DNA of 64,000 bases from CAZAQV01 sp964487255 (GCA_964487255.1 CAZAQV010000001.1:1-64000), one strand, 5' to 3'; shown: positions 43,449-52,881, counted from the stretch's first letter. Numbers and translations are program-made. Notes: generated from the letters alone by a model not told the origin.

Positions 43449-44642
43449 ATGCGTCGCTTCCGTGTCGTTCCGCTTCTGCTCCCCACTACTGCCCTCCTTC
43501 TCGCCTGCGGCGGCGCGGCCGAGACACGCGGCGAAACGACGACCTCGCCCGCGAATGACCACTCCGAAGACGCAAACACGAAAGAAACACCAGCCGCGAC
43601 GCGTCTTCCTTCACGCGACCTAGTTCGTCGCCTAATGACAGAAACCGGAGCCAGCGGCGAGGCAGTTCTTAAAGCGCTCTATCCGTTGCGCGACAAGCTC
43701 AACGAACATGGCGAACTGTCGGAGGAAGATTTTCTCAAGGTCGGGGTCCAGCTGGCCACCACCGATAGTCGTCTCGCAGACCGCATCGCGCGAGGGGAAC
43801 GCAATGCAATGCTCGATATGGAACGCTACATCCGCAAGCGAACACGAGGTGATTGCGAGGGCGTTTCGGATGGGTATGGCTTTGACCGCGAAACCCCCCT
43901 TCAGGTCGGCCGCGCCGCAGCTGGATCTCAGCTGTTCATGGGCACGTTGATCTGCCCCGCCAACCGACTCGCGAAAATCAAAGAGCGATCCAGCGGGGCC
44001 ACGGGCAAGTACAAGCGCCCCAATCAAGACAACACAGATCTTCCGCTCGACACGTGGACCGTTCAGTGCGGACCAAAGACTTACACCATTTATTCAGACG
44101 TCTACACCCGCGGACGCTTCTGTGCACCCAATGGGTTCGAGATTGTTCCTTTACGCGCGCGCGAAGCGTACGGCTTGAGTTGGGACGCGTTTAAGAAAAA
44201 AGAGTTCGAGGACGCCCTCACATTGGTGAACGAGGCGATCGACAAAGGTGGCCCGGTCGCCGAATTTCTGGAGCACCGCGCATTCATCGAGCTTGAGCTT
44301 GGCAAGACCAAAGCCGCACGCACCACACTTCGCTCGGCCTTGCGCGCCTCGCCACAGCACGAAGGCATCGCTTTGAACTGGGCCGGCGTCGAGTTTCACC
44401 AAGGAACGCCGAGACAGGCGGACGCGGCGTTCAAACAAGTGCTGAAGACGATTCCCCCATCGCACCAAAACTATCGGCTCGCCTGGTGTATGGCCGCAGA
44501 GACCAAAGCCAAGCTGCGTTCGAGAAAAGAGCGGGCGCGCGGACGGCAAATGGCCAAAGAAGGTTGCGCTGCCAACGATGAGGGAAATGAACGCTGCTGC
44601 GCGATGCAAGCTGCCAACGATGTCGACGATGTGAGCGAGTAA
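43449..44642 (+). CDS. TPR-containing lipoprotein
   Basis: This is a 397-aa lipoprotein (lipobox LLLAC at ~16-20). A low-complexity linker with Thr and Glu follows, then a unique region with several cysteines (RGDCEGVSDGYGFD; TLICPANRL; WTVQCGPKTY). TPR-like helices occupy ~230-340 and a Cys-containing basic tail closes the protein. The domain between ~85 and 220 is not recognised. It is divergent from the DUF2723 gene with an 89-nt gap that must hold both promoters. Confidence 0.75.
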   Translation: MRRFRVVPLLLPTTALLLACGGAAETRGETTTSPANDHSEDANTKETPAATRLPSRDLVRRLMTETGASGEAVLKALYPLRDKLNEHGELSEEDFLKVGVQLATTDSRLADRIARGERNAMLDMERYIRKRTRGDCEGVSDGYGFDRETPLQVGRAAAGSQLFMGTLICPANRLAKIKERSSGATGKYKRPNQDNTDLPLDTWTVQCGPKTYTIYSDVYTRGRFCAPNGFEIVPLRAREAYGLSWDAFKKKEFEDALTLVNEAIDKGGPVAEFLEHRAFIELELGKTKAARTTLRSALRASPQHEGIALNWAGVEFHQGTPRQADAAFKQVLKTIPPSHQNYRLAWCMAAETKAKLRSRKERARGRQMAKEGCAANDEGNERCCAMQAANDVDDVSE

Positions 44643-44737
44643 AAACGCGTCGGTGCGTGCACGAAAGGCAAAGTTTCGACGCTCAAGTTGACGCTCTATT
44701 CAACCCCGACAAAACTATTTTTCTTTGTGATTTTAGG

Positions 44738-44756
44738 TTCACACGCACGTTGTGAA
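44738..44756. promoter_or_regulatory. Inverted repeat upstream of the four-module barrel gene
   Basis: TTCACA-N7-TGTGAA lies ~75 nt before the ATG at 44829 in the 186-nt gap after the TPR lipoprotein gene. The symmetry resembles operator sites of CRP/FNR-like regulators. Support is from symmetry only. Confidence 0.25.
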
Positions 44757-44828
44757 ACGCGGATTACGATCGGCACTTCGGGTCCTCAGGATCGAACTTA
44801 ACGTGCCTCAAAAACACGACCTGGCACA

Positions 44829-47528
44829 ATGTGTGCTGATGCATCGAGCATGCATCGCCCCCCCGTGCACTCTCATACCTTAGGTTCTTTCCAGCGCTTG
44901 ATCACGTCTTTGCTCGTCGCCTTTTCGGTCGCGTTCGTGAACTCTGCCCAGGCGCAGGTTACTGGCTCGGCCGAAACCGAGGTCCAAGCCAAGCTACAAG
45001 TCGAGGTTCCTCGCGAACAAATCGAAAGAGCAAAACAGAACGCGATGGAAGCACTGTTCCGCCCGATCGCGCTCGGTATAGACGGCTATCTAGGTGCTGG
45101 CCTTGGTGTGGCCGCCGACCTACCAGGGGCGACGTTTGCCGCTGGCGTGGGCCTGCAAGTCGGCTTCCCGATCGGTCTACACCTCGAGCCGTTTTTGCGC
45201 GGCGACGTCATGGCGCGCAGCATCGACGGTGGCTGGGTGAATACAGCGGGTGCCTCAACGGGTGTGCGCTTTCGTCTGAACCCCTGGGCGCCTCTCTATG
45301 TCGATAGCGCCGTCGGCTATGGTTGGTCCGACGCGCCTTTTGTCGCTGGCGCATTCGCAGACTTTGGCGGTGGACTCCGCTTCTCGACATGTGGACTCGA
45401 CAGTGCTCCGGGTGCGTTCACGATCGGAACCAAAGTGCGTGTTGGTCTGCAAGACAACGACCACGTAACCGGCTGGTTTGGAACGTTGGGGTACAGCTGG
45501 GGTGGACCCGTCGCGTCTCGCTTCGAGTGTCCCCCAGAGCCACCGCCGTCGCAGCGACTTCCCGGACGCGCTGTCGTCATCCGAGAACGAAAGGTGCCGG
45601 ACGCACCGCAAGAACCTTGGGTCTATGAGCCACCTACTCCCGACGCAGAGATCGAGACCGAAGGCGGCATCCGCATCGGTGCACCCACGCCAAGCGAGCC
45701 CAAGCCTGTCGAATGGCCAGAAGAACAACGCTACTCGGAGCCATGGCACATGCCTGTCCACGAGGAGCCGTCAGCACCGATCGTTTTCCCATGGGCTATC
45801 GGTTTCGAGATGGCGGCTGGTCCGACCCAAACGCCCGCATCGAGTTACGGTTATGGCGGCTTGGTCGGCGTACGCGCAGAGTTCGGAGAAACCTTCGGCG
45901 TGAGCACGCGCTACGGTTGGCTGAGCGTGGACCCGGCTACCGGCACCGAGCAAGGTTCGACCACCCATGGACTCTTTGTCGGACCGCAGTACCGCCTGTT
46001 CACAGACTACGACGATTTCGCAGCCTGGCGCTTCGCGCTGGAAGGCGGGTATGGCTTTGGTCGACACGCGATGCCGGACGGCTTCATTCTGTCGGCCGAT
46101 GTCACGCGCGAGGTCGGTCTTCGAGTGGGTGGTCGGGGCGGCCACGCCGGCGACAGCAATGGCGCTCTCGTGTTCGAACTCGGCGCACGCTTGCAGCAGG
46201 GACTCGGCGACCTTTCCGACTATCGCTCTGCGCAGCTACTGACGGGCTTCAAGCTCGGGTTCATGCTCGACAGTGGACCGACTGAAGATGTAACGCCCAC
46301 GCCTCATACCTTCGGTGCGCAAATGGCCGTCGGCTCGACCTGGGGCATGCGCCTTCATGCGGGCTATCTCGTCACTGACTGGCTCGCGCCTGAAGCTCGT
46401 TTTGACCTGGCGGCAAACGGCCTAAGTCTCGACGAGGATGCAACGCTTGGTTTGAGTGCCGGCGCAAAACTCTACCTCGATCGTTGGCTGCCGGTCGCAA
46501 TCGAGGCGGGCGCAGGTTACGCGATAGGCTACGGACCACAGGCCGACGCTCTCACGGGGCCTGTTGCCGACGCCGGTGTTTACGGATGGTTCAGTCTTTG
46601 TGAAGCACCCGTCGACTTTTACGCAGGCGTGCGCGGACAACTCGCTCTCGACTCCGATGATGAACTCGATCGTCTGATGTTCGCGGTCGGCGTCGAGTAC
46701 TCGGGCCGCAACCGTAAAGACACCTTGCTTTGCCGACCGCCAACGATCGAAACGCGCGTTCTCGACCGGCCGATCGGTCGCCCGCAGACGCAGATACTTC
46801 CCTCCCGGCCCCGAACGGGCGCCCAGGGTGAAGTCCGCGCGCAAGCTGAGGTCGAGGTGCAACGCGAGGTCGAGATAAAGAGTGACAACGCCGCGCAAGC
46901 GGGCGTCGACGCCCAAGCGGACGTCACGGCCGACGCTTCGATTGAGGTCGAATCGGAATCAGAACCGATCGACTGGCCACTATCGTTTCACTTCGGTATC
47001 GGTGGTGGTCTTTCGCTCGAAGGAGATCCTGCGCCGCTTCGTCCGGGACTGGGCGTCGGCTTGGGCGTTGGCGTGCCGATTGGGAACTATGTTGAGCCTC
47101 GCCTTAAAGGTTCCTATCGCTATATCGTGGAACCCAGCGACGCCCTCGCACCGTCGACCAACAACTTCGATGTGGGGCTCGATGTTCGCACGCTCCTCGG
47201 TCCGCTTTACCTACAAGCCGGCGCAGGCCACGTCTGGCAAAGTGGTGAGGGTGCGCCTGACAAGACTGGATACTTCCTCGATGCAGGCATTGGTGCACGC
47301 TTCGTGGACTGCACGCGCTCGGGCGATGGCTATGGTATCAACGTGGGACTCGAAGGACGCCTCGGGCTTGGCGAAGACGACGTCGGAAGTGCGCTTTTCA
47401 TCACCGCAGGCTACGAGTGGGGGACACCCACGGCGGACCTTGAGTGCATGCCGAGTGTCGAAGTACCGAAAGCAAACGCCGAAGGCCGTTACGAACTCGA
47501 GGCCGAAGCCCACATCGAGACCGAGTAG
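44829..47528 (+). CDS. Four-module outer-membrane-type beta-barrel protein
   Basis: This 899-aa exported protein (signal to ~43; ATG 44850 is a possible later start) contains four similar beta-rich modules at ~78-234, 318-482, 494-636 and 716-873. Modules 1 and 4 match best (GLQVGFPIGLHLEP vs GLGVGVPIGNYVEP; APLYVDSAVGYGW vs GPLYLQAGAGHVW). Modules 1, 3 and 4 each hold a cysteine pair 44-46 residues apart (188/234, 591/635, 828/873); module 2 does not. Linkers are charged and alternate hydrophobic and acidic residues (AQAEVEVQREVEIKSD). Each module is about the size of an 8-stranded barrel. No known family is assigned. Confidence 0.75.
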   Translation: MCADASSMHRPPVHSHTLGSFQRLITSLLVAFSVAFVNSAQAQVTGSAETEVQAKLQVEVPREQIERAKQNAMEALFRPIALGIDGYLGAGLGVAADLPGATFAAGVGLQVGFPIGLHLEPFLRGDVMARSIDGGWVNTAGASTGVRFRLNPWAPLYVDSAVGYGWSDAPFVAGAFADFGGGLRFSTCGLDSAPGAFTIGTKVRVGLQDNDHVTGWFGTLGYSWGGPVASRFECPPEPPPSQRLPGRAVVIRERKVPDAPQEPWVYEPPTPDAEIETEGGIRIGAPTPSEPKPVEWPEEQRYSEPWHMPVHEEPSAPIVFPWAIGFEMAAGPTQTPASSYGYGGLVGVRAEFGETFGVSTRYGWLSVDPATGTEQGSTTHGLFVGPQYRLFTDYDDFAAWRFALEGGYGFGRHAMPDGFILSADVTREVGLRVGGRGGHAGDSNGALVFELGARLQQGLGDLSDYRSAQLLTGFKLGFMLDSGPTEDVTPTPHTFGAQMAVGSTWGMRLHAGYLVTDWLAPEARFDLAANGLSLDEDATLGLSAGAKLYLDRWLPVAIEAGAGYAIGYGPQADALTGPVADAGVYGWFSLCEAPVDFYAGVRGQLALDSDDELDRLMFAVGVEYSGRNRKDTLLCRPPTIETRVLDRPIGRPQTQILPSRPRTGAQGEVRAQAEVEVQREVEIKSDNAAQAGVDAQADVTADASIEVESESEPIDWPLSFHFGIGGGLSLEGDPAPLRPGLGVGLGVGVPIGNYVEPRLKGSYRYIVEPSDALAPSTNNFDVGLDVRTLLGPLYLQAGAGHVWQSGEGAPDKTGYFLDAGIGARFVDCTRSGDGYGINVGLEGRLGLGEDDVGSALFITAGYEWGTPTADLECMPSVEVPKANAEGRYELEAEAHIETE

Positions 47529-47603
47529 CCCCTTTCACAACCCAGCCGCACTGCCCAGATCTGTCACCCTTGACGACACAACCGCACTCTGTACTGTCGG
47601 GAT

Positions 47604-49805
47604 ATGGGTCAGCAGCGCAAAGCGTCGTGGATATTCGGTCTTGGCGAAACGAAGCCGAAACACTTTCGCGAGATGACAAAGATCGCTTGGCGCAATCGCG
47701 GCAAGTGGGGGTACGCCATGCGCATCCTTCAAGACGGTGTGTGCGACGGCTGCGCACTCGGCACGTCGGGCATGAGCGACTGGACCATCGACGGGACACA
47801 CCTATGCCTCGTACGTCTGAATCTGCTCGAGTTAAACACCATGGGTCCGCTTGATCCGCACGACTTGGCGGTGGTCAAGGGCCTCCCTAAGCGCGCCAAG
47901 GACTTGCGCGAGATGGGGCGCCTTCCTTATCCAATGCGCAGGCGCGCGGGCGAGCAGGGCTTCACACGCATTTCTTGGGACGACGTGAACAAGGAACTGG
48001 GTGCCAAACTCGGCGAAGCCGATCCCAACCGTATTGCGCTTTACATGACATCGCGCGGCATCGGTAACGAGGTCTACTTCGTCGCACAAAAGGCGTGGCG
48101 ATACCTGGGTTCTCCCCATGTCGACAACGCTGCGCGGCTTTGCCACAGCCCGTCGACGTCTGCCATGAAAGCGACGATGGGAGTCGCCGCCTCAACGTGC
48201 TCCTATCGCGACTGGTACGACGCAGAGGTCATCGTGTTTTGGGGAAGCAACCCGGCGAACGACCAACCGGTTGCGCTCAAGTACCTGTACGAGGCCAAGA
48301 AGCGCGGCGCCAAGGTGATCGTCATCAATACCTACCGCGAACCCGGCATGGAGAAGTACTGGATTCCGTCGAACGTGGACTCTGCCACCTTCGGCACAGA
48401 TATCGCGGACGCTTTCGTTCACGTGACGAGTGGCGGCGACTTGGCCCTCGCCTATGCCGTGCAGAAAATTCTGATCGAAAGTGGCGATGTCGATCACGCG
48501 TTTATCGAGGCACGCACCGAAGGCTGGGATGAGTACGCGCAGCACCTACGTGGGATGACCGTCAGCGAGCTGTGCGACCAAGCAGGGGCGACACTCGCAG
48601 ACGTCAAGCGACTTGCCGGGACGCTCGCGCGAGCCAAGACAGGTGTGTTTGTGTGGAGTATGGGGCTTACGCAGCATGCACATGGCTCCGATACCGTCGC
48701 GGCGGTTTGCTGCTTGGGGCTCTCGCAAGGTTGGGTGGGGCGTGAGGGGTGCGGCTTGATGCCAATTCGCGGACACTCTGGCGTTCAAGGCGGCGCAGAG
48801 ATGGGCGCGTACGCAACCGTCTTCCCGGGCGGGCGTCCAATCAACGAAGACAACGCAGATCTCCTCAAATCGATCTGGGGTTTTTCGCCACCTGCACGGG
48901 TGGGCCTCGATACAGTGAGCATGCTCGAGGCCGCCGCACAGGGCGATCTCGATGTGTTCTATTGCGTTGGCGGCAACTTCCGCGACACGTTGCCCGACCC
49001 TCACGCGGTCAACGTCGCGTTGCAGAACGTGCCCGTGCGCGTTCACCAGGACATCTTTCTTACGCCACCGATGCTTCTGCCCGCCAAAGAGGCGGTCTAC
49101 CTTTTGCCAGCCAAAACGCGCTACGAACACGAAGGTGGTATTACCGAAACCTCGACCGAACGCCGCGTGATCTTCAGCCCGAAGATTGACGGACCCAAGG
49201 TCGGCGAGGCACGCGAAGAGTGGCGCATCATCGCCGACATTGCGAAGAGCGCACTACCCGAGAAGCGAGCGTTTATTCGCTACGAAACTGCGCAAGACAT
49301 CCGTGAAGACATTGCCAATGCCATTCCCGTGTATGCAGAAATCCGCAACCTCAAGAAGAAAGGTGACGCCTTCCAGTGGGGAGGACGTTTGCTCGGCGAC
49401 GAGAGCGACTTTCCGACGCCGAGCGGGCGCGCGCGTTTCGTGACGGCGAAGGTACCGACACGCAGGCTCGCCTACGGCGAGTTTCACTTGCAGACGAGGC
49501 GTGGCAAGCAGTTCAACAGCATCGTTCAAAACGACTTCGACAGTCTGACGGGTGCCGATCGCGACCATGTGTTCATGAGTGCAGCGGACATGCGACGCGC
49601 ACGACTCAAACACAACGATGCCGTGCAGGTCTACAACGAGTACGGTTCGTTTACCGGAAGGGTGTTCGAAGCGCCGATGAGCGACGGCAACTTGCAGATG
49701 TTCTGGCCGGAAGCAAACGTCTTGATTCCCAAGGGCCGCGTCGACCCGGGCGGACTCGTCCCCGACTACAACGCAGTCGTCAAACTCGCGCCTGCCGAAG
49801 ACTGA
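47604..49805 (+). CDS. FdhF/YdeP-family molybdopterin oxidoreductase
   Basis: This 733-aa protein belongs to the formate-dehydrogenase-like branch of molybdopterin enzymes (YdeP type), which bind bis-MGD cofactor. It lacks the N-terminal 4Fe-4S CxxCxxxC pattern in usual spacing but has DGVCDGCALGTSG, characteristic of this branch. Cofactor-binding segments include VFWGSNPANDQP and GREGCGLMPIRGHSGVQGG. The true substrate of YdeP-type enzymes is poorly known; E. coli YdeP is linked to acid resistance. mobA lies convergent and overlaps the 3' end, fitting local cofactor supply. Confidence 0.9.
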   Translation: MGQQRKASWIFGLGETKPKHFREMTKIAWRNRGKWGYAMRILQDGVCDGCALGTSGMSDWTIDGTHLCLVRLNLLELNTMGPLDPHDLAVVKGLPKRAKDLREMGRLPYPMRRRAGEQGFTRISWDDVNKELGAKLGEADPNRIALYMTSRGIGNEVYFVAQKAWRYLGSPHVDNAARLCHSPSTSAMKATMGVAASTCSYRDWYDAEVIVFWGSNPANDQPVALKYLYEAKKRGAKVIVINTYREPGMEKYWIPSNVDSATFGTDIADAFVHVTSGGDLALAYAVQKILIESGDVDHAFIEARTEGWDEYAQHLRGMTVSELCDQAGATLADVKRLAGTLARAKTGVFVWSMGLTQHAHGSDTVAAVCCLGLSQGWVGREGCGLMPIRGHSGVQGGAEMGAYATVFPGGRPINEDNADLLKSIWGFSPPARVGLDTVSMLEAAAQGDLDVFYCVGGNFRDTLPDPHAVNVALQNVPVRVHQDIFLTPPMLLPAKEAVYLLPAKTRYEHEGGITETSTERRVIFSPKIDGPKVGEAREEWRIIADIAKSALPEKRAFIRYETAQDIREDIANAIPVYAEIRNLKKKGDAFQWGGRLLGDESDFPTPSGRARFVTAKVPTRRLAYGEFHLQTRRGKQFNSIVQNDFDSLTGADRDHVFMSAADMRRARLKHNDAVQVYNEYGSFTGRVFEAPMSDGNLQMFWPEANVLIPKGRVDPGGLVPDYNAVVKLAPAED

Positions 49806-50422
49806 CCAGTCTCATTCGTCCCCCGGCTCCCGTTGAGACTCCAGTAGGGGGCACGGCGAAGGTGAAGCCAAGAGGCAGCCTCGGGCGTATCGGCATCGAC
49901 AAGCGCTGCGTGCGTGAGTTCGCATGCTTGCGCATCGGCGTAACGAAAGAAGCCCTGGAACGAGCGAACACCCTCAGCGATGGCGGCCTCCAGAACGTCT
50001 AGCGCACCTTGGTATCGAGCGGGAAACGGGTTCCACTTATCGCTCCCAAGCACGCGAGATGCGGTCACGAGGGCGAGCGGCTGAGCACGCAACTGCGCGA
50101 ACAGCGCTTGGTCCAGCCGCGGCATATCGCATGCGACGGCGAAAACATTTTGGCCGTGAGTTTCTGCAAGTAGCGCGCGCAAACCGGCGATCGGTCCCTG
50201 CAGTTGGGTCTCATCCTGAACACTGTGCACACCGGGCAGCAAAGACTGGTACTCCGCCCGCGCCCCAACAAGGATGGGTCGCATCCCCAAGCTGTGAGCC
50301 AACTCAACATGTTGCTCCACAAGGGTTCGTCCGTCGGGAGTGCGCAAGAGCCCCTTCGGATAGCCACCCATTCGCCGGCTTTGTCCCCCGACGAAGATAC
50401 CTAGAACATCTGTCGTGCTCAT
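49766..50422 (-). CDS. mobA: Molybdenum cofactor guanylyltransferase
   Basis: MobA transfers GMP from GTP to molybdopterin to form MGD. The 218-aa product (ATG 50422) has the nucleotide motif GGQSRRMGGYPKGL, a central ACDMPRLDQ and the family's NPFPARYQ segment. Homology appears to end near DADTPEAASW; the last ~30 residues overlap a family 2 repeat and the convergent oxidoreductase gene (40-nt overlap). An upstream in-frame start at 50467 is unlikely. Function fits the neighbouring bis-MGD enzyme. Confidence 0.9.
   Translation of the reverse strand: MSTTDVLGIFVGGQSRRMGGYPKGLLRTPDGRTLVEQHVELAHSLGMRPILVGARAEYQSLLPGVHSVQDETQLQGPIAGLRALLAETHGQNVFAVACDMPRLDQALFAQLRAQPLALVTASRVLGSDKWNPFPARYQGALDVLEAAIAEGVRSFQGFFRYADAQACELTHAALVDADTPEAASWLHLRRAPYWSLNGSRGTNETGQSSAGASLTTAL
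49807..49841 (+). repeat. 35-nt stop-codon hairpin, family 2 copy c
   Basis: CAGTCTCA (49807-49814) and TGAGACT (49834-49840) flank a loop with CCCCCGGCTCCCGT. It begins 1 nt after the TGA of the oxidoreductase gene. On the other strand it lies inside the C-terminal codons of mobA. Confidence 0.8.
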
Positions 50423-50543
50423 GGGCGGCGGTGTATCACAAGCATCACACTTCGACCAATAAGCCACGGCTCCAGGTCTCCTCGACCTATCGCAAAGGCA
50501 CGCATCGCTTGTCCTTTTTACCTCTTGGCTTTACACGAACAAC

Positions 50544-52221
50544 ATGACGTCATTCTCCCACTTCAGCCTGGTGGCCGCCATTTCAATTGCACTAAGCCTG
50601 TGCACGCTACAAAGCGTGTCCGCACAAGACTCGAAACCTCCCGCGGCAAAGAAGGAACCCGCCGCAAAGAAAAAAGATCCTGCAACCAGAAACAGCAAGG
50701 GAGAGAGCGCGGGTGACACGAATGCGACGGGTGAGGAACTGGGCAAGTTGCTCGAAGTGCACGGCGTAACCTGCGAGCAGTGCGAGGGTGACGCCTGCGG
50801 CGGTTGTAAGATGAAGCCAATTCCTGAAGGCGCCGCGGCCTTTCCGCTGGACGATCACAACCATGAGCATTCGCATGGGGATCGTTTGCATATGCACGAT
50901 CATGACCATGCACACGGTGAAGACCATAACCACTCACACGACCACAACCATGAGCATTCGCATGGGGATCGTTTGCATATGCACGATCATGACCATGNNN
51001 NNNNNNNNNNNNNNNNNNNNNNNNNNNNNNNNNNNNNNNNNNNNNNNNNNNNNNNNNNNNNNNNNNNNNNNNNNNNNNNNNNNNNNNNNNNNNNNNNCAC
51101 ACGGTGAAGACCACAACCACTCACACGGCGCTGGCAAGCCACACCGTCACCACAAGATGATGAAGCGACTCCAGAACACTCGAAGGAGTGTCGTGCGAGT
51201 CGTCAACGCTCGTAAACGCGGAACTGGCTTTTTGTTCGGCTCGCGTCAACATGTAATCACGGCTCTCGATGTCGTCGACTCCGGTCGCAGCACCTACGTC
51301 ATCGATTACAACGGCGCAGAAATCAATGCACGGATCGTAGGCACGGATCGCGGGGCGGGCCTCGCTCTGCTTGAGCTGGACGCGGAGCTTTCCGACGCCG
51401 AGCCACTGCGTGCGGCGAAAAACAAGGGCCCCCACTTCGGTCACGCAATGGTCATCGGTAACCATTACGGCGCAGGGCAACGCTGGGGTGTCGATCTCAA
51501 CAAGCTCACGAACGGCGTGGTGCAAGGCGCGACGATCTCGAGCCGTGACGGAGATGCGCTTCTGCTCGGAAACTCATTTCCCGACACATTCGCAGGCGCC
51601 CCAGTTGTCGCTCCGAACGGCCAACTGCTGGGTGTCATTCGTTGGGTTAAAAAGAAGCATCACTCATCGATCGCGACTTCAGCACACCGAGTGCAAGGCT
51701 TCTACAACGCACACGGTGAGGGAAAGAACGAGGAGTACCTGGGTCGCATTCGCATGCGCCTGGGCGGTGGCGTCATCGGTTTTGCGGGCAACGAAAGCAC
51801 CTTTGGCGCAGGTCTGCAGCTCAGCTCATCCGTCGATTTCTTTGACATGTTCGGTGTTACGATGCGTGCGGCCTACGCGCTCGGCACCCAAGACTTGTCC
51901 GATGATGACTTCACCACGGACATCTTGAGCCGCAACTATGGACGCTGGATCCTGGACGGTGTGGCCTACTACCGCTTCCTCATGCCGGGTTTTTTCGGCA
52001 AGAAGACCCCGGTCTCCATCGGCGTAGGCGGCGCGTACGTCCATGACAGCGGTGACGAACGGGTTCTGCAAGACGGCACGTTTGTAACCAATGAGTTTAC
52101 CTACGACCGCGGGATGTTCGAAGCCGACCTTCAGATCGGCTGGCTGCGCGGAAGTTTCTTCATCCGCCTCGACGAAACAGACGATTGGTTCTTTACCCTG
52201 TCGGCGTCGATGCAGTATTAA
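50544..52221 (+). CDS. Histidine-rich secreted pseudoprotease with C-terminal beta-barrel region (spans assembly gap)
   Basis: This secreted protein spans the assembly gap and has at least 525 residues. A signal peptide (~1-27) and a Lys/Ala linker lead to a Cys motif, C77-x2-C80-x4-C85-x2-C88. Next come 29-residue repeats, each with 12 histidines (first at 104-132). Then a chymotrypsin/HtrA-like domain follows in which expected catalytic residues look replaced: TALDVV where TAxHV is usual, GLALLEL for DLALL, and FAGAPVV for NSGGPV. The last ~150 residues look like outer-membrane strands and end in Tyr. The two flanks join in frame if the gap is a multiple of 87 nt. Metal (zinc-type) binding is inferred. 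Confidence 0.75.
50853..50997 (+). repeat. 87-nt tandem coding repeat at the assembly gap
   Basis: Unit 1 is 50853-50939 and unit 2 begins at 50940, nearly identical, and runs into the N block. The sequence after the gap (from 51098) resumes exactly at the matching point inside the unit. This explains why the assembler broke here. Confidence 0.85.
50998..51097. other. Assembly gap (100 N)
   Basis: Exactly 100 undetermined bases, the usual placeholder for unknown length. The flanks are repeat-matched, so the true distance is probably n x 87 nt, including possibly zero. Confidence 0.95.
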
Positions 52222-52230
52222 ACGGGCAAG

Positions 52231-52881
52231 ATGCGCACCTTCCGGATTGGGCTAGTGCTCCTCGTCGGCTGCGCGCAGGCACCTGTCAGCATGCTGGAGC
52301 GCGCAGCAACCTTTCCGCCCCTGGGTCCGAACGAGTGGCCACGGCAAGAGCACGTCTTGTGTCCGGATGGCAGTTGCACGTTGGCAACCAACGAAGGATG
52401 CGGGGTCGGTGAGTCCTGTCTCCCCACAAGCCTAGACGCCCTTGAGGCCACGCTCGCCTGCTTTCCCACCTCGGAGCCACTACCTTTTTGCTGCACAGCG
52501 GGTTCACGCGACGAGTGTGGTCCAAATGCCATCTGTGCCTTACCGATCAGCTCGCAGCCACCGTTTGTGGCTCTCGCGTGCTTGGAAACAGCAGAATGCG
52601 ATCCTATTGATGGAAGCGGGTGCGACCCAGGGATGGCCTGCCTCTTTGCATATGCATATGGTGGGTTCACGTATTGCCGTCCGGCGGGGACCGGAGGCGT
52701 GGGTACAATGTGCGAAAGCCGAAGCGATTGTCAAAGCGGGCTCACGTGTTCTGCAAACCTGATCACTGAGGAAAGGAAATGCCGAAGGTACTGTGAACTG
52801 TCGAGCGGTCGAGGGTGTTCGGGGACCCAAGAATGCCAGCCTTTCTTCAAAGGCGAACTCAAGTACGGCTATTGCACCTGA
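52231..52881 (+). CDS. Cysteine-rich lipoprotein
   Basis: This is a 216-aa lipoprotein with a very short signal (MRTFRIGLVLLVGC). About 20 cysteines occur in pairs across the mature part (CPDGSCTLATNEGCGVGESC; CESRSDCQSGLTC; RGCSGTQECQPF), suggesting EGF-like or knottin-like disulfide folds. It starts 9 nt after the histidine-rich pseudoprotease gene on the same strand, so the two are likely cotranscribed and may both act at the cell surface. No enzyme motif is seen. Confidence 0.75.
   Translation: MRTFRIGLVLLVGCAQAPVSMLERAATFPPLGPNEWPRQEHVLCPDGSCTLATNEGCGVGESCLPTSLDALEATLACFPTSEPLPFCCTAGSRDECGPNAICALPISSQPPFVALACLETAECDPIDGSGCDPGMACLFAYAYGGFTYCRPAGTGGVGTMCESRSDCQSGLTCSANLITEERKCRRYCELSSGRGCSGTQECQPFFKGELKYGYCT

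Noticed and set aside
50544..52221. Frameshifted or split gene at 51 kb
   Set aside because: The shift is an artefact of the 100-base placeholder; the flanks rejoin in frame at any multiple of 87 nt.
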